NCBI GenBank assembly: GCA_030141605.1
Contig: JAQGDQ010000223.1
Location: forward strand, 62,001 to 126,000
Reading direction: 5' to 3'
Length of the DNA stretch: 64,000 bases
From: Tubiluchus corallicola
Lineage: Eukaryota; Priapulida; Priapulimorpha; Priapulimorphida; Tubiluchidae
In this document: piece after piece, positions 37,820-51,600 of the stretch
Numbering within the stretch: position 1 is the stretch's first letter
Layout: each line of letters starts with the position of its first letter
Made by a program: the position numbers and the translations under genes
Notes under the pieces: model-generated
Seen by the model: the letters and a program-made list of their open reading frames with translations, nothing else
Database searches by the model: none
What the model was told of the DNA's origin: nothing

Positions 37820-40800
37820 CGCGAGAGAGCGAGAGAGAGAGAGAGAGAAGAGGGGGATTCACTCGGTATTCCTTAGTATAATTAACTTACCTCAAAAGTG
37901 ACATTGCCATTATTATCTTGGTCGAAAAGTTGGAAAACGTAATGAGCGTATTGGCTAGCATCTGCAAATACATGAAACTTAATTAATTCTATTAAACTGG
38001 TGAAAGGATAGAGGGCTGGAGGACAAAGCAAAAACATAGCGCTAACAGTGCATATAAACAATAGCGGAGCTTTGTTTAGCGAAGTTTGTTAATTGATGTG
38101 AACTATGAAATTTATTTCGCATATCAGGAAGTACGCTATCAGATACATCAACAAAGTTTGAAGTTAAACAATTTTAAGTAGTGTGTCTACCATCTGGTCA
38201 TTTTCACACTCACCTTGCTAATATAGGAAAAATAATTATAATATGAATACTTATATAGAAGTGTACATTTCACCTAACAATGTAACTGAGAGGGGTGTAA
38301 TAACAGCAATAGCATTTTCTAGTTGTTTATACAGAAGGGTTAAACATTTTCTAGATATCATCAGGTCTTTTCTCTCACTCATTTTTTCCTCCTCTGCGTT
38401 TATTATTGATTGACCTCTAAAGGTGATCTTGTAAAACAAGCGTGCGAGTTTCCCGGCGAAGTGAATACTGCAAGCACTTAGTCCATCATTCGGTTTGTCA
38501 GTTTTAGCAAGTGAATTTAGTGACGGAAGAAGAACCAATGACAGAACAAAGCGACCAGTTGCTGATGATGGTTGCGGTTGTAGATGGGCAGAGAGTCAAT
38601 TTGCTTTCTTTCCTTCCTTAAAATGCATCCAATCAATTTAAGTAAATTTATGCAGGAAAACATGTGTGTTTTAAAAGACTAATTTATTGTTAAAACACTT
38701 AAAAAATTTAAAATCGCTGTAGCATAGCCGATGTTCGACTGCAGTATTCAGCAAGTTTGCCAGTTTGCAAGAGTTTTTAAACAACAACTAGTTTATATGA
38801 ATGGATACTTACAGTCGAAACGTCTGTAATGCTACATTGATTTCAAAATTTTCGTGTGTTTTAACAATAAGTTTGTCTTTTATTTTAAAACCGGATTGTC
38901 TTTTGTAAAACTGTAATATTTACAGTTTTTAGTTTTTAAAGCTATTGATAACAAAATTGTGTTTTTTACATAGATAAATTTCGAGTTTCGACCAGAATTG
39001 TTAGATTATAGTTGGACTGTTGGAATTGTTCCATAAATAGTCAGAAGTTCAGAAGTTCAGTTTAATCCTGTAACGTTTAAATGCGATTATAATGCACCAC
39101 CTTTTTATTTTTAATACCAGCAGCCTGGGAAGGCAGTTAAAGTTTACCGAACAAATATTAAGGGGAAACGTAGACTTATATGCACTTACCTCCTTGTGGA
39201 AAAAACTGAGCGTAAATATCCTTAAAAGTCTCTTCATTTACCATACCCGTTGGACATTCCTATAAAGAAAGTGGTCATTTTCGAAACATGATTTACAAAC
39301 AGGGTGATTTGATATTTATAAGATTCTTGATGGCATTATAATATTACAGTCTGTGTTTGGGGAAGTCCAAAGACGCTAGTCTCAAATTGATGGGTTACTA
39401 ACCAACATTTGATATCAATAATACCAACCGATTTCCGCCTTGGGATGAAATTTCTTGCTTTTACGCCACTGACGCTTTATGCGTTTACATTAGTAGTATT
39501 TATCACATATACAGTTATATGGAAAAAGTTGCGGCAAGATATAAAAATCTTATTTTTAATTAACACCTTTGCTTTGTTTTAAAATATCAAATATACTTTG
39601 CACAAAATTGTTATCGATTCCATATAAGCAAACGCATTGTTATTTTTTCACAGGTTTATCCACATGTGAAAATTCTAACGCTGACCTTCTATAGATGGTG
39701 CGTGGATGATATTTATACATACATTTTACTGGTTTTCCACTATTATTGTTGCGGGCTGTGTTTTTCAATGAATGATCTTTCTACGTAGGGAAATTTTACA
39801 TTTTAAATCTACTTCGCTACATGACTGGCCGGTTGCCACTTTTGTTTACTAAAGTGGCGTTTAGGTAGCATCCGGAATGCGTTATGCGTTATTCACTTTC
39901 GGAATAGATGCGGAATAAAAATCAATAGGAAATGTTTGCAGAAAAAATAACGCATAACATAGGTCTGATAAACGGGTGCATTGAAAGCAGTATAAACCGA
40001 TTTTATCTACTGCGCACCCCCATAACGCATACGTATTCCGAATGTCAGGTAAACGCCACTTAACTCGTCAACCTTAATTTTTATAGTTTTTTTTGGAAGG
40101 GGAAGTTTCTTTAAGTTTGTGAACTCAAGAAAATGAATGACACATTCACTACAAAGATTACTGACAGACGTGCTAATAAAGTAGGCATAAACTAAACTTC
40201 ATGAGTTGTACCTGTTTGAATCCTCTGTACATCATTTGCAACTCTTTGCGACTGAACCTGGTCGTCTTGCAAAGTGAATCCAGCCCTTCTGGTTTATATC
40301 TAACCACTTGCATCTCCAGATCATCAATATCATGATCTGAAAGAACACAACAAATTTAATACCACAAAGTTTTACTTTAGTTTTAGTTTATTTTTCCGAA
40401 ATGTCATGACACTAAGTACATTGTTACATACATGCATTACTATACGCACAAATATTACAACAAACAAAACAAAATTCAAAATTTTACAGTATACGGATAT
40501 CGACTCAGACAAAAAAGATAAACTTGTAGTAAAAGCTAAGCAAAAAGCACATTGGAAAGAAAATATGTGGAATGTGTGAAATTGAATAATAACGGAGAAT
40601 GAAATACTAGGGTGATACTAAGAGTAAGGAAATGACAAAGAAAAGCGAATGTGATGATGAAAATGAAGATTAGATTCACATGAGAATGTAAACAAGAAAC
40701 AGCTTAATCAGCCGAGTTCCTGCAAAAGCGGAAAAAGTTACTAATGGACAAAAGTCAAGGGCATTTTGACAAGAGCAGAAAATTTTGTATTAGGAATGTC

Positions 40801-42440
40801 TGATAACGCTTTACATAACGGTCGCAGGTACAAAAAGATATTTTTGTTAATAGCATTCGGAAGTGGAAAATTGGCTAAAATGAAGCGATTCTCGGGTTTA
40901 TTTATTTATTTATCTATTTCAGTTATTGACATTTTATACATATCGAACTACCGGCGGTACGTCGATGACATATGATAAAACTGCCCAGGTTGGTTGGGTA
41001 CCAGCAGATGCGGAGGCCAAGCAGTCTATAATTCTTCTGAAATCCATCCACGAAACAACAGAATGATGTGTGAGAAAAACGATACCTTTATTGGCAAATT
41101 ACATGAATTAGATTCAAAAACAATGATGAAATACAGTTTACACTATCGTGGATTACACTAACTGGTCCAGTAAGAAAGCAGAGACGACCGTTTTTATACA
41201 GGCCAAATGCATAACTTGGCTTCAACAAAAACTTACATTTAGCGTGAAACGGGTATTCAGTGCAATATATTAAAATAGTATAAAAGACAAAAATCGGCAG
41301 GCGCAAGCGCATTTACGTTGATCCTATAAAACATAAAATGATGCACAAAATAAAATCTGTAAAAACAATACCCTAAAATTGAATACCTCTCATTAAAAGG
41401 TCATTACCATCAGACGTTTCAAAATATATGCGTTTTATCGGGAATATGAAAATGTCGTTAATAGCAGTTTAGCATATTAGAAAATCGCGGTATAAAGAGC
41501 AAATAGGTTGTTCCGCAAAATTTTAATAAAATACTTCGGAACATATGGAAGTGGGTGTTTTTTTTTGTCTTCAACAAACACGTCTAATTTAACAAAACAG
41601 CATTGATCAGTGAAAGAGTTTTTACACATTTGGTTCTCTGCAAAAGGAATTATGGCGGGATCGAAATCTATGCCATTAAGTAATTTCAGTGTGTATGTGT
41701 CCCCAGGCGGCAGCAAGCTGCTAAAACTAGTCAGATGCGTCGACCATCTTAGCTTTGTTCACTCAGCCATTCTTTTAACGTCTATACAGAGTGTTTTGAC
41801 ACCCTTGAATTGTTCTGGATGACGTTATAACCCACTCTAGTTTGTGACTCTTTTAGAGGAATTTCCAAATTGATCTTTTACTTTTTAGATGATTAAAAAT
41901 TCAATCTCGTTACATTTTTATAACGACAGCGTAGAGCTCTTCTTTGAAGCCGTGTAAATGATTTTAGGCATGTGGTCATTACTATAAGTTTTTCTTTTTC
42001 TGCTAGACTCCCTGTGGCTGTCTACATAGGCCTTGCTTAAAGAAGCCAAGTAGTTTGTACCAGTTTGTAAGATTAATGTTATTTAAACGCTCCTCATCAT
42101 TGAAAGTGGATTGACCTAGTTGCACATTAAATTGGTCACGGGACAAACTGGGTCTTGCGGATAATAGTCGTTGGCTTATATATAATTTGGTGTAAGTCGA
42201 GCCATATAATAAAAGTTAAAGTTTGATGTAACGTCTTTTGTGCATCTATAATAAACTTGTATTGCCTTGCTACCAGAGCTCGCTGTAAATTTGTGCATAA
42301 CTTTTGCAATTACAATGTGGCAGCCCATAATATTTAATTTTCAAACCTATAGACAAATTTAACAATACTGCGATAAATATAATATCTCTATGATAAATAT
42401 ACATGTATATGTACGAAGTCAAATTTAAAAATTGGCAGTA

Positions 42441-42487
<47 letters not shown>

Positions 42488-42506
42488 GCAACAACAACAG
42501 CAACAA

Positions 42507-42577
<71 letters not shown>

Positions 42578-42597
42578 ACAGCAATAATAATAATAAT

Positions 42598-42686
<89 letters not shown>

Positions 42687-45600
42687 TAATGATGATGATG
42701 ATGATGATGACGATGATGGCGTCGGTATTTTTATTACTATATCAATATTACTTGAAATTTATTTCAGTAGCGTTTATAATAAAGCAAATACATTGTAAAA
42801 TAGGCACGGACATAAAAGGTGATTTATATGTATAAGGTGCATATGAAAATTATTTATAGCAATAATAATAAGAAGAAGAAGAAGAGGAGGAGGAAAAGGA
42901 GGAAGAGGAAGATGAAATTAAATTAAAAATATAAATTCCGTAGGTATATGAATATTAATGCGCGCGTGCTTTTATTATATCTGTCCGTTTTGGTATAACA
43001 ATATAGCGTGACGTTACGTTAGATTAAGGCCCATGACTCGACGAACCTCATCAAAGCTTGATTCAGGCTACTTCATATTTCACAAAGTTTAGAGTTTTAT
43101 TTAGATTTAGGTTATTTACACATAAGCTGTAACCTAGCTGTAACCTATGTAGCAGTGCGTGTATGTATTCTGTCCTTGCAAAATTTTTCCTGCAAAAATT
43201 GACGCAGAGGGGTGTTAAATTCAACAACATTAGTCACAAGCTGATAATTATCAGGCTACGTTCAGCTACTCTATGTGATTTAACATTTCGATCAAGGAGA
43301 CTTTGTCGTTTCATTAAGTGCACGATTCGATAGCCTGACCAGCAAATTAGAAAGGGGCTTGTATCGGATTATAGCTGAATTGTGCAGCTTTTAAGCGCCT
43401 GTGCTGCGTGCTGTTAAAGCCAAATGACCATCAGATGATCAGAGCATCAATGTGAGTGACCTTAACAGCATCATTTACACAAGCGTGATAGTGAATGAGC
43501 AAGAGAGGGAGAGGATTAGGGAGAAAATGGATGAGTAAAGGAGATGAGTGCGATGCTGAACGAGTTCACGGCTGATTAATTTTTTTAATTGACTGGACTG
43601 ATCGGCTGACCGACTAACTCACTGGCAAAATGAAGAATGAACGAATAAACGGAAAAATAAGAACCAAATAAGTTAATGAATGAACATTTAAAATGGCCGA
43701 TTAACCGCTGAACTGATGAATTATTCCTTGACTCACTTGGTGGTTGAGTAATCGAAGAGTGTTTGATTTTAACGAACTGTTGACAGAAATGACATTTAAT
43801 TTTAACAGAAGCAGAATGAATAGAAGGAAAGGGAAGGGAATGGGAGGGAAGGGAAGGGAAGTTAGGGAAGACCACGAACGAGTTTGCTGCATAGCATCAG
43901 GAGGTGGAAAGACAAGAGTTACCGGAGAACGCACAATATCAAAGGAAGTGCAAAAAACTGCTGCTGGATGCTAAACTTCTGTACAAGAGATTTATGATCT
44001 GAATTGACTAACCAACTGCGTGACTGAACAACTCTAAGTCCAGCTCGATTCACCAAGACTGAAAAATTGACTTCTTGATTTATTTTTTATTCTAGACAAA
44101 GGATGAATGATCGTTGCAATGAATAAAGTAGCGAACTTGAAAATAAATGGATAAAAGAATGTGAGAACAAATGAATGAATAAATGACTGACTGACTGACT
44201 GACTGACTGACTGACTGACTGAATGAATGAATGAATGAATGAAATGAATGAATGAATGAAGGAAGGAAGGAAGGAAGGAAGGAAGGAAGGAAGGAAGGAA
44301 GGAAGGAAGGAAGAAATGAAGGAAAGAAAGGAGGAAGGAAGGAAGTGAATAAGTAAGTATTACCAATTTTTTCTTGTGCTTCGCTACGAATCATAATGTA
44401 ATTTTCGTTACAGAGCACAATTATTGCATTTCAACTTGGAACCAGAAAGTTCTGTCACAAAAATGACTGAGGTAAATAAGCTCTGAATAAACGCAAAATT
44501 ATTTATTTCGTCCAAAAGTTGGTCGTGCCCTTGGAGATGTCGACAAACAAGAGGTGATGCATCTAGTTTAACTCATGTTTGAAATCCGTCAGCCAATTTA
44601 ACACACGTGTTAGCAGCCGTGAAGCCAGAATGTTGATGAAAGACGGATTAACTACTGTGAAGAAAACGTTTATTTAGACTAGAATGATATATATTGTAAT
44701 TTAAAAAGATGTTAACGACGGCGATAACGGGTGAACAGGAAGTAAAAATTAGAGTTTAATTTGTTCAGCGCGCCCTAGTGGCAGTCTTATCATTATTAGT
44801 CCTGCTACTTAAAATTTCAAGCCCCAAGAAGGAATAGCGAGTGTCATATTTAATGTGAATGTGTGATCCGGCTGGAACAGGTGCATCATTAAACAACCCA
44901 TTATAAACATCGTTATACTTACCCATTCATGTAAGTAATGTTAAATTTTGCGTTATCGGCTTGACGATTACTACTTGCGTGGAAGTGTGCGTGTGCCTGT
45001 AGCTCTTTATTTAATAACAATGAGAGATAAATGTACATGTTTTCCCTTTAGTTTAGATAATATGTTGTTATTACACGAGTTAATTGCTTGTTGATATTGT
45101 GCATGATATGTGAGGACATGTGGGTATTTTTTCATGAGATAAGCATTAAAAAATGCATAAGTTGATAACGGGGCAATCTACAGTAGGTGTACTGAAATCT
45201 GGATCAGTCTTACGTTGCAACGAAAACCGAACGGTGTAATAAAAACTATATTCTATGTCCAGTTAAATCGTCAAAACTATTAATTGGTCGCCTCATAACA
45301 CATGTATTACCGCCTGTGCGCGATATTTATTATAACTGACGTATGGGTAATTAACAAGCTGTTGCACATACAGCACAAGCAATAATGTTCTACATCCATT
45401 AATGTCACTGCATATGTTCTATAATAAATTGTCACATAAGCTTTTGATGATGTCTATACTCTAGTCGTTAACAAAATGAAGCAAACCTACAATCACTAAA
45501 ATTTAACGTTGGCCTAAAACGTTACGTAAAATGAACTATAAGGAAAAAAATGTCCTGCTCCTGCTGTCACTTTCTGGTATCATTAGCACGTATTCTTCAC

Positions 45601-48600
45601 TGAAGTGACATGTAAAAGAACGATATTTTACGTACCTATCAGTCTATGTTATAATATATTTATTCATTAAATAGTCATCTATTTCTGCATAAAAACGAGA
45701 TATTACAGTAATAATTTAATAAAAAACGAATGCGTGCTATAACTATAATTCATGTTGGTCGAGAAAGGGTTACTAATTTAGAGATCATCAGGACAGGTCA
45801 AGATAGATTTCTTTTTATGTAAAAGCACAGTTAGACATACCACTTATTAATTATTATTATATCAAACAGCATACAACTGAATAACAACATTCAACCTTTG
45901 TCAAAACCGATTTATTAGAAACTGATCGAGTTGCAATATGAGACAGCTCTCTCAAAACTTGTCATCTTTAACATAAAAAACGTAATGCCTTTTATAGTCT
46001 CATGATTATATATTTTTACCTCATAAGCTTTCACCCTAGCGGGCTTCATCAGCTGAAAAAGTTACGGATAACATGTTAAAACAGTATGTAAATGTTATCT
46101 TATTTATTGCTTTTTCAACTGATGAAGCCCGCTAGGGTAAAAGTTTCTGAAATAAAAATATATAATCATTGAGACTAAAAAAAGCATTACATTATAATCG
46201 TGTTGCAGTTTCGACCAATTTTGTGTTGTTCTTTTAATTTTAAATATTCGTACACTTACGTTTTGTGGCTTTATCCATGAGAGAATGCAAATGCATACTA
46301 AACCGTCTACTCATTCTTCTCAGCGTAGAAGGCACCCCTATGTGCATGAAATCGCTAGAATAATGCATGATGATATCACTCTACCACCTGCTTTATAACA
46401 AAATTCTCTAAGGTAAAACTAATCTGATCTGAGTCGGGTTGGTTCTCTAAAGTGAACGCTGATCACGCGCGAGGTGGCTTCTCAGAATGAGAAGTGCATC
46501 ATGATGAGTGCATCAGTTCTTCATATCTGTGAAGAAAGTTATCGCGAATGACGAAACTAATCCGGCAAAAACATGTTTGAAAATTCGTCCTCGGTTGTAA
46601 ATAAAGATGAAAGACGTGCTATTTTACTGGTATATCGAATTGAATGATTGTTTCCGGCACTATTGAATTGCTTCCCGTCGGCTGGATCTGACGAAATCGA
46701 CGAAGTTTACAGTTCCTTCACGTCATGAGGATTTTCAATGATTATTATATCAGCCGCAGCGTCCGACATGCTAAAGCCCCATCAGGTTTACAAATCCACC
46801 TCAGCAGTCCTTAATCACGCATGCGCAGTATCACACTGCCTTGAAGGCCATGCCAAGTCTAATGGCATTCTACCGTGATAGATGCTTACTATTATTTCGA
46901 GGCACAGCTTACATGCCTTTATTAGCGACCTACTCATATTCATCAGTGAATTACATATTCTATGCAGAACACATCAGCACTGTATAAAGTGGGTAATAAG
47001 GTGCACTGAGAAGGTTTCCCTTGGCACAGGGAAAAAGGGAAAAAGCAATACCCCTCAACTGGTCGGCAGGAGAATATTTTTGTATTTTTATGCAACATTA
47101 ATGTTGTTTGGGGTGCATCACATCAGTAGTGCATTAAATGGGTAGTAATGTTCATTGAGAAGGCTTCCTTTGGAACTGGTGAAAAAGGCAAAAAGCAATA
47201 CCCCGCAATTTTCCCGCATGAGAATACGTCTCTATGTTTATGCAACATTAATATGGTTTGTGATGGCATGTGCCACAGAGGCCAAACCATAAAATTGCTC
47301 ATAGGATTTCAGAAATCGATTAGTAGATACAGATTAATTATATCTAATCTCGCAGAAATTAATTATTTTCCTTAAACGCGTAATTGGATCTCAATTCTTG
47401 CACATGAATGAACATGTGCAGACCGCTAATCGAAATTTCTCGCAGAACAAGAAAACGTCAACGAATTAGGTTAGCAAAATCGAATCACGTTAACACGTAA
47501 TGGTCAAACTTGTACTTTTCAAGCTGACGTCTTAGAGTTTACAATGCAACAACAAAAGAAAAATATGTCACCACTTAAGGCACCGCCACCGCCATTGTCA
47601 CCGTCTCATCGTCATCATCATCATCAACGACAACGACAACAGCAGCAACAACAACAACAAGAACAACAACAACAACAACAGCAACAACAGCAATAGCAGC
47701 GGCAGCAACAACAACAACAACAACCAACAGATTACACAAAAATACTAAAACAGTCCATAAAAAGAGTTAGAAGTGCTTTTACAAATTACACAATATTTGT
47801 GTAATCTGAGAAATCAGTTCTAGCTCTTTTTCGGGACTGTTTTTAGTATTTTTTGGGTAAACGTAAATTGGTTTTTACAGTGAGGTCACGAGTGCAGCGC
47901 CATAACTACACAATGTGTAGGCTGTAGCACCAATACTTAACCCGCACAAGCAGTTTAGCAAAATTTAATTCAACTCATTCTGGGACTTGATAGCTCGAAT
48001 ATGTGCCTTAATGCGGACGAGAGACAATGTACGTTTAAAGCAGCAAAAGTAATATATCACATTTTTAAAAGAATCCTTTCAACTAAGAAATGCCACCCTC
48101 ACAAATGCAATATTTAGCACAATGTTTATCTTACGACGCGGTGGTTCTCTGTAATCAAATTTACCTTGCTGATTACCTTACATTACCTTTATTAATTGAG
48201 AGGGTCAACACAACTGCGCTCATATCAAGTGATATATGCTACAACTGAGATTACTTGAGTAAACTCAGCCTCATGTAATCAACCAAGCTTATGTAAACTC
48301 GGTTTGATGTAATCAATTATTTAATGCTGACAATTTTATAAGCACAGATTAGGATATGGAGTGTTAGCTGAGGAAATGATACAAGGCAGCAGAAATCAAT
48401 TATTTTTATTTGGCGACGGCCAAACATGTCACATTTAGCAGAGTATACAACAGTCAAATTTTCAATTTTTAATTTTTCCCCATTACCTTAAAAATTTCAA
48501 ACATTGCCCATATTGTTTTTTACAAGTGTCATAGTACTATATTAATGCCTTTCATTTGGCTTTTTTCTTTTATGTCAAAAGTTTTTCACTTGAATTTCTT

Positions 48601-51600
48601 AAAGATGATCTAAGACAAGAAGGACTTTTATTCACACGCAAGTAAAACTAGTCTCAAAATATTATAAAAAAGAAATTATTAACATTATTTTATAGTTATT
48701 TTAACTTATGTTACTCTCGATAATCAATTTTGAGTAAACGTGTAAAGAATTTCGAAATACTACTACTATGTTTTCGAGCAAATTTGCATTTACAAAGAAA
48801 TTATTTTTAGTGTAGTACTTTGTATTGTATAGTTTTACAGACGGGCGAAGATGATCGGCAATATACGGCGAAATGTGCTGGGATGGATGCTTTGTGTGGA
48901 TGTTTTTAAATGAATTTGTTTATGTTTAAATGCCTGATCAATCATTTAGCATATTGACCTACAAAGATCAGCCCCAGCAGCAAGAGCAACAACAGAAACA
49001 AAAAAATAAGTGCATAGCACTTACCAACCAGCCCAGTTTGGCGATGGCAGCAATCCTGCTGGAATAATGACAAGAAAAACGACGGCATTTATTTTTCTGT
49101 CGCGTAAGCAGAAAGAATTTGAACGAAGTGGAAAACTATTATCGCCGTACAAAGAGTCCCCAAAGTCTGGCAATTTTTCGTAAGCGTGATCGAGACATAA
49201 ATTCAAGTACGTGACAACAGCACACAAAACATGTCATAAATGCTCCGTTGTGGAAAACAAATGCAGATGAAAATTTCATTGGAACCCCTTTAAAAGGTTT
49301 TGGTAAACTTTCTATAAATATTTTGATTCATACAATTCAGGGTAATTTAATCATAATTTATCATTTTGCAATAAACATTTATAGCTGAATTTAGAGCACA
49401 TTAGATTTTCGCCCGTGCGGCTAATATAGCAGCGGCTCTTTTCGTGAAGATAGGGAAAGAGAAAATAACATAAAGGAGAAAATGATTCACAAATTTTCCT
49501 TTGGCAAAAAAGCGTACTGTTACTGTTATTTCATATTACAGTTATTTATAAAATTTTTTTCGTTAATTTAATCAGAAACCAATTGTTTAGTTAGTCAGAC
49601 AGTCAGTGGATCAGGCAGTTCTGCTGCTGTCCGTCCGTTTATCTGTTCTTGTGCTTTCTGTCGATTGGTCGGTTGGCTTGTCGGTCAATCAGCCATTGAA
49701 CCGCCTGATTAATGATTCTATTGCAGAATTGATAACTCATAACCATTCAAACCTAAATAATTATGCTGAGACATAAACACAAAAAAGACCAATAAACTTT
49801 TATATGTTTAGTTTCGTCGCCATTGACGAGAGATTGCGATCAAGAATAAAACTGCTTAGCCTCAATTTTATTGTCGTTTATTTTAGAACGTTTGCAATAA
49901 TTGAAATAAGGTTACTAACAGCAAAAATTACATTGTTTTATTGAAAGCAGAAGCGTGTTTTAATTTGTCCAATGCTACTTTAAAATTATAAGCAGGGCCG
50001 CATTATAACCTTTTGGGTACCCAAGCTAATGAAATTAGGGGACCGTCTAACTCGCGTTGAATATTTTTTACTCGTGATATATTTTAGCGACATTTACATA
50101 CCTTGAACTAAACTTATTGCAAATTCTTTAAATAAACTAGAATGTCTATCTTTTGTTTGTCCATAAAAATACTCTTTAGGAAATGCCACTATTTTACTAT
50201 TCATTGCAAACCAGATTATCATTTCAACGCAACCGAAGTGAAAAAAAACAGATTTTTTTGCTAAAGATTATGAAAGCTTGAGGTCCCTAAGCTGCAGCCT
50301 ATACTAGCCTATAGGATAACGCAGCCCTGATGATAAGCAATAATACCTTCATATTTTTCGTAGTAATTAGTACACAACTTACGTTTGTTAGATTGAGGAA
50401 GTTTTCTCGCTTGGTAGATCATACGAATTTGAGCGTACATTTCCCACTTTTGAATGAAAACACTATACAGCCTTAAGAACAAAAGCCAGACGACGCTTAA
50501 AACAAAAGAATTTTTAAAGAACTTCGTCACAGCGAGTCATGTCATTCAAAGCCTAGACGCTGGAAAGGTCTTTTCTGCTTGTGTTCAAGAGTCTCAATGT
50601 CTTCTGCATCCACTTATGCTTAACACGTTGTGAACATTGGGCATACTGACGCTTTTAAGAACATGACACGTTTTAGGAGTAAACCTTTATATCCATAGAG
50701 CTTATGACACCTTGCGATCCATTAGGAATGTCCCTGAAGACCAGCAGTAAATTTCACACAAATAAAAGCAAAAATGAAAAGATGGTTGACAAAATGCGTT
50801 TTTCTATCAACTCATAGTATATAGGCTTGGTTGAAAGACACCTAAAAGGTGCAAGAATACCTTGAATGGCCTTTTATAAAGGCACGAACAGTTTTATTTG
50901 AATTTTCAACAGAATTTAACAGTTTTTTAATAATGCTAGAAAAGAAAAGAAACTTGCATACTTGTAAAAACCAAAGCAAAACTACTGTAGTCAGTTATCG
51001 TGTATTTGTTTTGCATTAAATAATTTACTTTCCGGCTATCAAATTATAACTGATAAGTGACCTGATAATTTGCAGGCATTTGGTTCGGGTGTAGCGACCC
51101 TGTTTATAAAGAAATATTGACCAGATTTGCAAAAAAAACCCGTAGTAGTCACTAACAGACCCATACAAAAAATCTTTCAGATGCTCGGATTCAGTAAATT
51201 TTAGTACTACATTTAATTATAGCCATACTGGTGTAGTTTCCTTCTGGCTCCTTCTAAAGTCACGTGACATAGGAGGCATGTTGACTTGAGCTGGCAATCT
51301 GACTGTGCAGGTTCAAATTCAAAACATGACGTCTCTTGATAAAACTCAATTCAGTAATAGGGTAATTAAGAAAGTTGATCAAATTTTCAATTATTTTGAT
51401 TTTAAAGTGCTTAAAAATTAACTAATTGTATGATTGATATTTAGTTAACTTTAAAAAACAGTTCATATGGTTGCGCTGAAGCTTTGCGCACTTCTTTTAT
51501 CATTATAACCTAAGCTAATGAAACTATGTCCCCCTTTCAGATTGAGCCACCCTCTAACTCCCCACACGTCTTGAATAGTTTTTACTCCTAATATATTTTA

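Noticed and set aside
37650-37901. RE-rich and LS-rich ORFs
   Set aside because: By-products of the (GA)n microsatellite.
42270-42584. Poly-leucine ORF
   Set aside because: By-product of the CAA/CAG array.
44034-44418. LPSF-repeat ORFs
   Set aside because: By-products of GGAA/AATG tetranucleotide arrays.
49021-49227. 68-codon minus-strand ORF as the frame of the KCNIP first exon here
   Set aside because: In that frame the splice to exon 2 would create TGA; the neighbouring frame starting at ATG 49088 splices in phase.
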